DNA of 64,000 nucleotides. It comes from Steinernema hermaphroditum. Taxonomy: Eukaryota; Nematoda; Chromadorea; Rhabditida; Steinernematidae. Below, in pieces: positions 32,821 to 42,315 of the stretch; positions within the stretch are counted from its first letter, which is position 1, and the number at the start of each line of letters is the position of its first letter. A program made the position numbers and the translations under genes. The notes beneath the pieces are model-generated. The model ran no database searches and was not told the DNA's origin. It saw nothing but the letters and a program-made list of their open reading frames with translations. The stretch is taken from NCBI GenBank assembly GCA_030435675.1, contig CM059622.1:11284001-11348000 (forward strand). Direction: 5' to 3'.

Positions 32821-33409
32821 CTGTGATTTCACACAGTAATTTTCTGACCTTGTCCCGGCTACAGTACCTCTTAAATCAGCGCAGGATGATGAGCAGGGTG
32901 ATGAGCTTCAGGATCGAAAGCATTAGATATTTGTGCAGAGGGTCTCTGGAACGACTACAGCACAAAGCACCTAAGGCCTTTTACACAAGGCAGATTGGAA
33001 ACAAGCTCGTCCACTGAGATGGCACAATTCATGCAGTGCATTCATCAAAAAGCCGACTCTGGTGACGTTCGGACTGACAGCTATGGAAATCTGGGACAAC
33101 CACACTACCACCAAAACAGTTGTTCGGCCTCACTTTATGATGCTCATTCCAGACTTCTGTCTGGATGCCGTTTTTGAGCCATCCATTTCATTGTTTTAAT
33201 GATCGTTTCTATTATTTGGAGCTCTGTCGCGGCAACCGAAGTTCTTTTTCTAGAGGTTAGCCGAGCACTTTTAATCCGAGTTTAAGCAAAAAGTGCGCTT
33301 CCACAATTCATTCGGTACGAACTTAGTAAAAATCGAGTGATTATTTAGGCAGATAATAAAGGGTACCGATCGTTCCGCGAGTAGGGGAGATGGGTCATAT
33401 GAAATCTTA
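32821..33409. repeat. Partial copy of the spacer fragment fused behind GST-kappa block C
   Basis: At 32820 the GST-kappa block switches abruptly to sequence matching 22668-23125 (ATTTTCTGACC...), including the IESIRY exon-like fragment and an empty TTAA site (33282-33285). From 33296 to 33409 the sequence is unique and then joins LTR sequence. Confidence 0.7.
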
Positions 33410-33485
33410 CGGTTTCTTACGGTGATCTCTGGATGGGACTCCTTGACAGTGGAAAAATGACTCTGAGAGAAGTCGCAACGCGACA
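33410..33485 (-). repeat. Orphan 76-bp BEL LTR end
   Basis: It matches 20291-20366, the outer end of the 5' LTR, and continues directly into the same flanking DNA (TTTGTCATAGATAAG). It is a by-product of segmental copying, not an independent insertion, because only one LTR end and no target duplication pair are present. Confidence 0.85.
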
Positions 33486-33538
33486 TTTGTCATAGATAAG
33501 TTGAACATGCCTGAGGTAATTAATGTCGTGCTGTGCTC

Positions 33539-33904
33539 TCACTCCGATAACAGCGAGTACGTTATCAATCGTGCAAGTGTTTGTAGATAGGTCCGATTTC
33601 CAAACTGGGACAGCAGGTATAGACAAACAGGAATTGCACGCGGATTAGGGGCGGTAGCGGTAGCCAAAGTAAATTGATGCCAGGGTCTCTTGAAACAACA
33701 GTGATATAGAAAATTAATGTTGGTTCCTTTCACTGAGGCTTTCGATGTCGCTGTGGCAATCATGACTTTGAAGGCATCTAAGTCTTCCACACCGGCGTAG
33801 TTGTCGAAATGTACTCGTGAAACATCTTCGCCTTTTAATAGAGTGTGAAGGTGATTGAAATTAAAATTGAAAGCACCTTTCTTGTTCTCGTGAAGGCCTA
33901 TCAT
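33539..33904 (-). CDS. Unrecognised 121-residue ORF, copy 2
   Basis: Identical protein to 20420-20785, in the same relation to the neighbouring 347-codon gene (34182-35225). Identity of the two copies reflects recent duplication, so conservation is not evidence of function. Confidence 0.35.
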   Translation of the reverse strand: MIGLHENKKGAFNFNFNHLHTLLKGEDVSRVHFDNYAGVEDLDAFKVMIATATSKASVKGTNINFLYHCCFKRPWHQFTLATATAPNPRAIPVCLYLLSQFGNRTYLQTLARLITYSLLSE

Positions 33905-34181
33905 ATGTACTGCATAAATTTTATTTCAATCGGCGTGGGACACTTTGTGAGGGTCCCTTGTGAGCCGGAACCAGCTCGCGGCTCGGCTCGGATTGCGAAA
34001 TCAACCCGAGTCGGCATCTCTGGATCAGACCTTTTTTTGATTCGAATCCGGATTTTCCTGGTGCCTATCTGGTTCCAAGGGCAGCATTACGGTAATTAGT
34101 AGAATGCATCAAAAACAACGAAAAATGAGAAGCAGGTCTTTATTTGCATGATTTACACAACAGCAGAGATTTTCTTCAATG

Positions 34182-35225
34182 TTAAAAACCAGTGTAAACT
34201 CTTATCCTTTGGAGTGATGGGTTATATGAAATCTTCATGGTCCATTCCTCATTCACGGGATGTTTCACATCTTTAAATTTTTTCGGTTTCCACGAATCAG
34301 GGGCAACTCCTATCTTGTCGCTTAGCTTACCAATAGCATCGTCGGTTACAGAAATACCAATAGATTGGCACCTCGACCACAAAGTTTGCGCCTTCCAATT
34401 GTCATAAAACCGTTCGAAAACAGCGTACGGAATGCGAGTCGATAAAGAAAAAGCCCAGAAGTTGCGGCTTGTCACAAAACACATTACCGATTCGCTGATC
34501 GCTGTTGCACTGAGCTGTCCGTCAAGAAAGCACGAGTGCAGATACGAGGACCTCAGCTGACGATTGATGAAGACCAGTTCATGCTCAGACCATACATAAT
34601 TTCTGTGGGCTAGATGACTCACCTGTGAAAATCTGGTGCCGAGATTTCGCAAAATCGATTCAGGGATGGACACATTAAACATGCACAAGTGTCCGCAAAA
34701 TGTTAGACTTTGGGAATTCAAAAGCTGATTACATTTTTCGATATCGTCCTTTGGCCACAAGACGACTTTGCGAATGAGATGATTCATGGCCTCTTCCTCA
34801 CTGATCTCTTCTCTTTCGCTTGGTGTCCAAAGTTGTGAGGCGAGCCATGTTGTCGAGACACTGGGGGGACTGTGCCTTACCCGAACAATTTTCGCATCCG
34901 TCAGTTCATAGGTTTCGCTGAACTTCCTCATAGCCAGCCCCCAGTGTCCTTCAACTAGAGCCAACTGCCCTTGATTGTGCTCGATCTCTTTTTTTTTCAT
35001 TGACATCTCGAGTACGTCATGTATGATGTCCAAGGACAGATAGGCAAAATCGTTGTCAATTGACTTCATGTGATCAATGTAGCCCGGCATACACCGCAGA
35101 TTTTCAAAATTCTCTTGGAAAAGCTCGGCTACCTTTTCGTGGAAGACTTGTTGTCCCATAGTTCGGTCCGTAATCAATCGACCGAGATCATTCACAAAGT
35201 TGAAGTACTTGGCGGGTCGTTCCAT
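34182..35225 (-). CDS. Unknown 347-residue protein, tandem copy 3
   Basis: Differs from copy 1 by one residue (Ser to Cys near residue 45), although its upstream spacer carries several differences and lacks the TTAA element. The frame is intact. The block it sits in starts with the orphan LTR piece at 33410 and ends at the truncated GST-kappa remnant at 37056. Same unknown family as copies 1 and 2. Confidence 0.6.
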   Translation of the reverse strand: MERPAKYFNFVNDLGRLITDRTMGQQVFHEKVAELFQENFENLRCMPGYIDHMKSIDNDFAYLSLDIIHDVLEMSMKKKEIEHNQGQLALVEGHWGLAMRKFSETYELTDAKIVRVRHSPPSVSTTWLASQLWTPSEREEISEEEAMNHLIRKVVLWPKDDIEKCNQLLNSQSLTFCGHLCMFNVSIPESILRNLGTRFSQVSHLAHRNYVWSEHELVFINRQLRSSYLHSCFLDGQLSATAISESVMCFVTSRNFWAFSLSTRIPYAVFERFYDNWKAQTLWSRCQSIGISVTDDAIGKLSDKIGVAPDSWKPKKFKDVKHPVNEEWTMKISYNPSLQRIRVYTGF

Positions 35226-37055
35226 GGCGATCTTTCCGTGCCTGCGTCACGCAGGCTGACTGGGTACTTCTGAAGTGCACGATTATTATGTGAAATGTAA
35301 CTGAACGTAATCTGGCCAAAGCGGTTCCGAACCAGTAAATGGTGCACACGGAAGAGAACCTTGCACAAGTTCGGATGGGATTCTACGCTTCAGAACGCTG
35401 CCTTACGAACATGTGACATGGGAAATAAAGAAACCAGTAGCAATGCAAAGAAGCGCAAAAAATCGGAGCAATAGATAATTAGCTTTGTGTCAGAAGAACG
35501 AAAAGTAATAGAAAAGCATTTTCAGCGGTACTTACAACACTTTGCGATCACGGCTGTGCACTAGACTTCGAGACTCAGAATCGAATTTGAAAAAGCACGA
35601 CCTTAAAAGCAAAATCATAGTGACGAAAAGTGAACTGTCGCGAAATGCCTTCTGGAGAGATTACTGAAACCGTATAAAGCAATTTTGTCTCAAGCTTTAT
35701 TCAGCATCACCTCGTATAGACACGAAATTCTTTTTGAAAAAAGTCTCGTGCACAGCTCTGTTCGCGATGCGTGGTTAGTTGGTGTGATTTCACACATTAA
35801 TTTTCTGACCTTGTCCCGGCTACAGTACCTCTTAAATCAGCTTCAGGATCGAAAGCATTAGATATTTGTGCAGAGGGTCTCTGGAACGACTACAGCACAA
35901 AGCACCTATGCCTTTTACCCAAGGCAGATTGGAAACAAGCTCGTCCACTGAGATGCCACAATTCATTCAGTGCATTCATCAAAAAGCCGACTCTGGTGAC
36001 GTTCGGACTGGCAGCTATGGAAATCCGGGACAACCACACTACCACCAAAACAGTTGTTCGACTTCGACCGGCCTCACTTTATGATGCTCATTCCAGACTT
36101 CTGTCTGGATGCCGTTTTTGAGCCATCCATTTCATTGTTTTAATGATCGTTTTTATTATTTGGAGCTCTGTTGCGGCAACCGAAGTTCTTTTTCTAGAGG
36201 TTAGCCGAGCAGTTTTAATCCGAGTTTAAGCAAAAAGTGCGCTCTGGAAAGTGCCAATTATTTGCGAGCGGCGGGATTTGATGTCATTTGATGATCAAAA
36301 AACCAGACAAACTGCTGCCTGAGGTTAAGCATTCGATCTGTTGTCGTTCATGGCCCATTAACGACTGATGAAATTGGTCGAAGTTTCGAGATTCCAATAA
36401 CATCACTGTTGTAGTTTTGGACAGAATCGAAAATCAGTCAGAGATCGTATAAGGTGGGTACTCTGCATTTTGGGGTGAGTTCGGAACCGATTTTTGCGTC
36501 TTGCGTTTCAAAGGAAGGTCGAAGGATAAAGGATCAAAAATCTAGAAGTCTACAGTCAGCATCGACATAGCGTCGACCATGAGTAACGCTCAGTTATAGT
36601 TGCTCAATTCAAATTGATGGAGAAACAGAAAGAAACTGAAGCCAAAAAAATGAATTATGTCAATGCCGGTGACTGGTTAACCGTCTACAAACACAGATGA
36701 CGTTTGCAGACTTGCAGACCGTATCTGATTGTATCAATGCTTTGGCGCGATGCGTGCACTATGGTCGTTTCCTTTTTCCCGCTCTGGTTTCAGGGTATCC
36801 AGAAAAAAGTAGTCCTTCTAGCCGCAAGCATGTGCTCCAGAACGCCGTTCTACAAGATGATGCTCCCGCGGGGTCGTAGAAACTGTTGGAACGGCGTTCT
36901 GAAAGAGAGGTAGCTGCAGGGACTACCTTTCTTCGGAATGCACTGAGAAACTACTGCGGAGCATCTGGCAGTTCTCTCGGCTCGCCAACGAAGGGCAAGC
37001 GAGAGTAGCGCTGCCATCCACGAAATCGACGCCAAAAAAAGGGAGGCATGAACAT
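35226..37055. other. Spacer of block 3 without the TTAA element
   Basis: Matches 22107-23125 plus 24307-25134, with an empty TTAA site at 36226-36229, a 26-bp deletion near 35841 and a 9-bp insertion near 36061. No gene is seen. Confidence 0.6.
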
Positions 37056-37168
37056 TTACATTTATCATTGTCCCGGAACGATGGTACGCTGCTACGCTGC
37101 GCTGCGATTCAAGGCCGATCGAACGTCGCAATTCCTTGAAGGTTGCATCAAGAATTTACTGTTTCAGT
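37056..37168. repeat. GST-kappa block remnant D
   Basis: The first ~112 bases of the GST-kappa block (TCCCGGAACGATGGTACGCT...), ending at TTTACTGTTTCAG, where unrelated sequence begins. It marks the right-hand limit of the duplicated accessory region. Confidence 0.8.
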
Positions 37169-37337
37169 GTTGTCGTGGACACGAGTCTTGCTGATAAATA
37201 AAACCTTCGTTCCTCGTATAATTGAAGTCGAATTTGTCGTTAGACTTACTGTTGCAAATAATGCAAATGTTTTCCCCGAGATTTCCGTTTCGCGCGTTTG
37301 CGAATTGTTCAGTTTAGCTTGAATCTTTCAGTTCGTG

Positions 37338-37959
37338 ATGGCCTCTCTCGACGAGTCGATCTTTGCTAAGGTCATTCGAGAGGAGACCAACTCTACGTTT
37401 GTTTACCAAGATGATCATGTAAGATTGCTTTGCTGTATGGATTTATGACTTATTTATTTGATTTCAGATCGTCGCATTCTATGATAATGATGATCTGCAT
37501 CAAGTCGCCCGTCACTTCTTCGTTGTCCCCAAGCACCGCATTGATATGCTCGAAAACGCCACAGCTGATGTATGCTCACCGATCATTTGACAATTTGCTG
37601 ATCTCATTTCATTGAAGGGTGGAACGTTCATTGGAAAATTGATGTGCGTAGCCGTCGAAGTAGCGAACCAGCTCGAATACAATAACGGATATTGCGTCGT
37701 CATCAACAATGGTCCTGATTGTTGCCCCGGCGAGAGCTGGCTCCACCTGCACGTCTCGGTAGATCAGATTAATTTGGTTTTATTAGTACCAAGGTCATGT
37801 TTTAGGAGATTAGCGAATCTATGGACCTTGGAGGGCTAACGCCCAGCCCAATGTTAGTTGACCCATCCCCGACTGGGCGAACGCCCAGCCCAATGGTAAC
37901 TGACTTGCCCAATGGTAATTGAATTGTTCAAACGCCAGCTCAAGTGGCCCCCTGGCTAA
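37338..37959 (+). CDS. Divergent HINT-like histidine triad protein, copy 1 (possibly a pseudogene)
   Basis: Exons 37338-37418, 37468-37569 and 37618-37758, then either a 180-nt intron to 37939-37959 or read-through to a stop at 37837. HINT proteins are nucleotide phosphoramidases with an H-x-H-x-H motif. Here IFAKVIREE, FYDNDDLHQVARHFFVVPKHRID and YCVVINNGPDCC follow the fold. The triad is reduced to LHLHVS, so the third His is Ser, and the Gly-Gly-Arg-Gln turn is replaced by a repeat-bearing insertion. If spliced at 37759/37938, the normal LKWPPG C-terminus is regained in frame. Intron positions 1 and 2 equal those of the other copies. Confidence 0.6.
37760..37931. repeat. Minisatellite-bearing insertion in HINT copy 1
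   Basis: It contains imperfect repeats of about 26 bp built on AACGCCCAGCCCAATG (near 37837 and 37881) and a shorter third unit (GCCCAATGGTAATTGA). The normal gene has none of it; there CTCGGCGG runs straight into ACGCCAGCTCAAG. Confidence 0.7.
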
Positions 37960-38274
37960 TTCCCCAGTTAATTGTAGCATGTATACTTCGAATTATGTCC
38001 ATTGTAGCTTGTTAATTTAAATAAAAATTTAAAGCAGTTGCTTCTCTGGTTTTCACTGCTTTATTCGTCTTGGCATCAAGATTTGCTCGTGATAACTACG
38101 TCAACAAAATATACCGCGTTTATCGCTTTACTGGCACATGATCGATTGCCACAGATGATGTCGATTGTGTTTTGCAAGATTCGGAGCACGAGCCGACTGA
38201 TTCCGGTCGCATTCGGCTTCGCGCGGCGCCGTTTTTATTGCACTTCACGTTTTCCACCTTCTTCAGCGAAGAGT

Positions 38275-38743
<469 letters not shown>

Positions 38744-39220
38744 TTCCCCAGTTAATTGTAGCATGTATACTTCGAATTATGTCCATTGTAGCTTGTTAAT
38801 TTAAATGTTTTTTTTCTCTCGATTACGTCAATTTCGGCGTGATTGGCGGATGCGGTCTTCAGGCCGGTGGATGTATCGATTTATTTGTCGCTCGTGTGTT
38901 TCAGATTTATCGTACCTGGAAGTGCTGTAACGACGAATTTCAAGCATGTTAAAATGCGCGCTTTCGATTAGGGCACAAAACTTTGAAAACCTCCCTGTCA
39001 ACTTGAAAGCGACGGTAGTTTTCTTTTGGCGTGGTGTAAAAAGTGTCAATCGAAAATGAGTTTCAGCATTTTGAGAGCGGTTTGCAAACCCTTACCCAAA
39101 GATCGAGTGTGAGGTTTTCCCAGCGATTACCATACAGTGATGGTGCTCTTTTATCATGCGACGCGTGGAGTAAACCGTGAATTCGCGCGTTATATCTCTC
39201 TTCACAACTTATATGTGCAT

Positions 39221-39230
39221 TGTTTTTCAG
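39221..39230 (+). promoter_or_regulatory. Likely trans-splice acceptor before the Mediator-9-like gene, copy 1
   Basis: TGTTTTTCAG lies seven bases before the ATG at 39238, matching the nematode T-run-CAG acceptor. The same site precedes the second copy (41401-41411). With the HINT gene upstream on the same strand it would fit an operon, but the ~490-base gap is long for one. Confidence 0.55.
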
Positions 39231-39237
39231 GTAGCGC

Positions 39238-39699
39238 ATGAGCCAACACAACACCGGAAACCCAGAGGTTCAAGCGTGTCTACAGCAGCTCGAGCAAGTC
39301 TGCACATCTGTCCTTGCTCTTCTCCAAGCTTTTGACAAGGGAAGCAACTCAGAAGTGGCGCAGCGCCTGAAAGGAGTCGACATCGCTTTCTGTGAGATAC
39401 GGCAGCGCACTTCGGCGATCGACGATCTCGATAACAGCGAGTACGACCAAGTGCAGCAGAGGGCGGATCTTGAGCGGCAGATTACTCTGAAAGACGAACT
39501 CATCGGGCGTATCCGCAACGACTGGGTATCGGAAGCGAAGAAGGACTACGAACGCACCAAGACCAAATACGAATCATCAGCAACTGCTAGACGCGCCGCC
39601 GGAAACCACCAAGAAGATGTCAGGAACGGAGAGCAACACTCAAGCGACAGCGACGGAGACGACGGCAGACCAATCATCGAGCCTCAGCCGCGTCAATGA
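39238..39699 (+). CDS. Mediator subunit 9-like coiled-coil protein, copy 1
   Basis: An ATG-initiated frame of 153 residues. An N-terminal helix (LQQLEQVCTSVLALLQAFDK) is followed by SEVAQRLKGVDIAFCEIRQR and LERQITLKDELIGRI. The latter resembles the conserved C-terminal MED9 block (a 'LR-Q-K-ELL-KY' helix). The tail is Ser/Asp/Gly-rich and disordered. MED9 is a small, weakly conserved subunit of the Mediator middle module. The identification comes from recalled family pattern, not an alignment. This duplicate differs from copy 2 at the end, where the RABIF overlap is broken. Confidence 0.45.
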   Translation: MSQHNTGNPEVQACLQQLEQVCTSVLALLQAFDKGSNSEVAQRLKGVDIAFCEIRQRTSAIDDLDNSEYDQVQQRADLERQITLKDELIGRIRNDWVSEAKKDYERTKTKYESSATARRAAGNHQEDVRNGEQHSSDSDGDDGRPIIEPQPRQ

Positions 39700-39721
39700 G
39701 ACACTACACTTTCGGTCTTAA
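39617..39721 (+). pseudogene. Truncated RABIF/MSS4 5' end
   Basis: The RABIF start codon and first ~24 codons, as at 41798, run into unrelated sequence and stop after 34 codons. No zinc-binding cysteines remain. It marks the right end of the left duplication unit. Confidence 0.75.
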
Positions 39722-40192
39722 GGCCTACTCATAGTCCACGGCTTAAGACGCATCCTATATAACTGCATTTACCGCGGGGCAAAAAAATACCCCGCGGAGC
39801 AAAATTTAGAGTGGAGTTAGGGCTTACCCCATGGAGTATGGCCAGGCCTTTAGCGATCACTGAAAGGTGAAAGGCACAAAGATGGGTGCTGTGCGAACTA
39901 CGGAGTATAATTTGCGGATTACGACGCTGCCATTTGCCATTTCCCTGATAGTTTTACACGGACATACGGTAGCACTGTTCACGTTCAAGTGAAAAGTCTT
40001 CATCGAAAACCAAAGCTGCGTCGCTGCGGCACTTGCTTGCTTTCCCATCCGCGCCGTTTGACCTTACTACGATTTGTCCATGGGTGTTGCTAGAGCTGAG
40101 CTATACTTTTATAGTAGAATTTATAGAAACATCAACGTTTCGACAAGCGCACCGTCGAACTTGATTGATTTGATTTGAACTAGGTGCTAACT
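39722..40192. other. Unique spacer between the two HINT-MED9 units, with hairpins
   Basis: It contains a perfect 8-bp GC-rich inverted repeat (39772-39779 with 39790-39797, loop of ten bases) and GTCTTAAG/CTTAAGAC arms at about 39715-39722 and 39743-39750. No gene is seen. A structured RNA or terminator is possible but unsupported. Confidence 0.4.
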
Positions 40193-40437
40193 AGAAGCAG
40201 TTGCTTCTCTGGTTTTCACTGCTTTACTCGTCTTGGCATCAAGATTTGCTCGTGATAACTACGTCAACAAAATATACCGCGTTTATCGCTTTACTGGCAC
40301 ATGATCGATTGCCACAGATGATGTCGATTGTGTTTTGCAAGATTCGGAGCACGAGCCGACTGATTCCGGTCGCATTCGGCTTCGCGCGGCGCCGTTTTTA
40401 TTGCTCTTCACGTTTTCCACCTTCTTCAGCGAAGAGT

Positions 40438-40924
<487 letters not shown>

Positions 40925-41418
40925 TTCCCCAGTTAATTGTAGCATGTATACTTCGAATTATGTCCATTGTAGCTTGTTAATTTAAATGTTTTTTTTCTCT
41001 CGATTACGTCAATTTCGGCGTGATTGGCGGATGCGGTCTTCAGGCCGGTGGATGTATCGATTTATTTGTCGCTCGTGTGTTTCAGATTTATCGTACCTGG
41101 AAGTGCTGTAACGACGAATTTCAAGCATGTTAAAATGCGCGCTTTCGATTAGGGCACAAAACTTTGAAAACCTCCCTGTCAACTTGAAAGCGACGGTAGT
41201 TTTCTTTTGGCGTGGTGTAAAAAGTGTCAATCGAAAATGAGTTTCAGCATTTTGAGAGCGGTTTGCATACCCTTGCCCAAAGATCGAGTGTGAGGTTTTC
41301 CCAGCGATTACCATACAGTGATGGTGCTCTTTTATCATGCGACGCGTGGAGTAAACCGTGAATTCGCGCGTTATATCTCTCTTCACAACTTATATGTGCA
41401 TTGTTTTTCAGGTAGCGC

Positions 41419-41874
41419 ATGAGCCAACACAACACCGGAAACCCAGAGGTTCAAGCGTGTCTACAGCAGCTCGAGCAAGTCTGCACATCTGTCCTTGCTC
41501 TTCTCCAAGCTTTTGACAAGGGAAGCAACTCAGAAGTGGCGCAGCGCCTGAAAGGAGTCGACATCGCTTTCTGTGAGATACGGCAGCGCACTTCGGCGAT
41601 CGACGATCTCGATAACAGCGAGTACGACCAAGTGCAGCAGAGGGCGGATCTTGAGCGGCAGATTACTCTGAAAGACGAACTCATCGGGCGTATCCGCAAC
41701 GACTGGGTATCGGAAGCGAAGAAGGACTACGAACGCACCAAGACCGAATACGAATCATCAGCAACTGCTAGACGCGCCGCCGGAAACCACCAAGAAGATG
41801 TCAGGAACGGAGAGCAACACTCAAGCGACAGCGACGGAGACGACGGCAGACCAATCCTCGAGCCTCAGCTCTAG
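41419..41874 (+). CDS. Mediator subunit 9-like coiled-coil protein, copy 2
   Basis: Nearly identical to 39238-39699 (for example Lys to Glu in the TKTxYES segment), 151 residues, with the same T-run CAG acceptor just upstream. Its last 77 bases overlap the start of RABIF in a different frame. This is the presumed ancestral arrangement, as RABIF is complete here. The family call has the same uncertainty as copy 1. Confidence 0.45.
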   Translation: MSQHNTGNPEVQACLQQLEQVCTSVLALLQAFDKGSNSEVAQRLKGVDIAFCEIRQRTSAIDDLDNSEYDQVQQRADLERQITLKDELIGRIRNDWVSEAKKDYERTKTEYESSATARRAAGNHQEDVRNGEQHSSDSDGDDGRPILEPQL

Positions 41875-42220
41875 CAGCGTCAATGAGAAGGGCAACAACG
41901 CCGATATCGTCATCTGCCTTCACTGCGGAAGCCGGGTCCTCTCTCGAGATGTCGCCAAGCTCAGCTCCGACGGCGCTCCTTTCGCTCTGCCCACTGCTGT
42001 GCAGCGGCGCGATGCACCTGAAGTCCAAACCGAACCCGTCGACGCCTGGTGGATCGTCGTCGACCAATTCCACTTCGACAACGTCGGCTTCACGCGCGCT
42101 GCCGAGCCCGATGGCCGCCGTTATCTCACCTGCGCCGACTGCGAGATTGGGCCGATTGGATGGGTTGATGAAGCCACGAAGCACAACTTCGTCGCCGTGA
42201 ACCGCGTTGGCTATAAGTGA
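41798..42220 (+). CDS. rabif: RABIF/MSS4 Rab guanine-nucleotide release factor and chaperone
   Basis: A single 140-residue exon (human MSS4 has 123). After a ~30-residue Ser/Thr-rich lead come CLHCGSRVL, WWIVVDQFHFDNVGFT and YLTCADCEIGPIGW. Both zinc-binding Cys pairs (C-x2-C) and the Rab-binding FxNVGFT segment are present. MSS4 binds nucleotide-free exocytic Rabs, promotes GDP release and acts as a holdase. The first ATG overlaps the MED9-like frame by 77 nt, and the conserved domain starts only at about 41904. Translation may therefore start here on a shared transcript, or an unseen splice or trans-splice may supply the 5' end. A polyadenylation signal AATAAA lies at 42275. Confidence 0.9.
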   Translation: MSGTESNTQATATETTADQSSSLSSSSVNEKGNNADIVICLHCGSRVLSRDVAKLSSDGAPFALPTAVQRRDAPEVQTEPVDAWWIVVDQFHFDNVGFTRAAEPDGRRYLTCADCEIGPIGWVDEATKHNFVAVNRVGYK

Positions 42221-42274
42221 TGCACTCATGTGAGTGCTTGTACTCTTGATGTTGTGTTTACATCGTCAATTTAA

Positions 42275-42280
42275 AATAAA
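42275..42280 (+). terminator. Polyadenylation signal of RABIF
   Basis: AATAAA lies 55 bases after the RABIF stop. On the other strand, TTTATT at 42291-42296 is the AATAAA of the convergent gene ending at 42316, so the two transcripts end tail to tail and probably overlap. Confidence 0.6.
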
Positions 42281-42315
42281 TTTAATGTTATTTATTAAGT
42301 GTTTGGTTGAAATAT

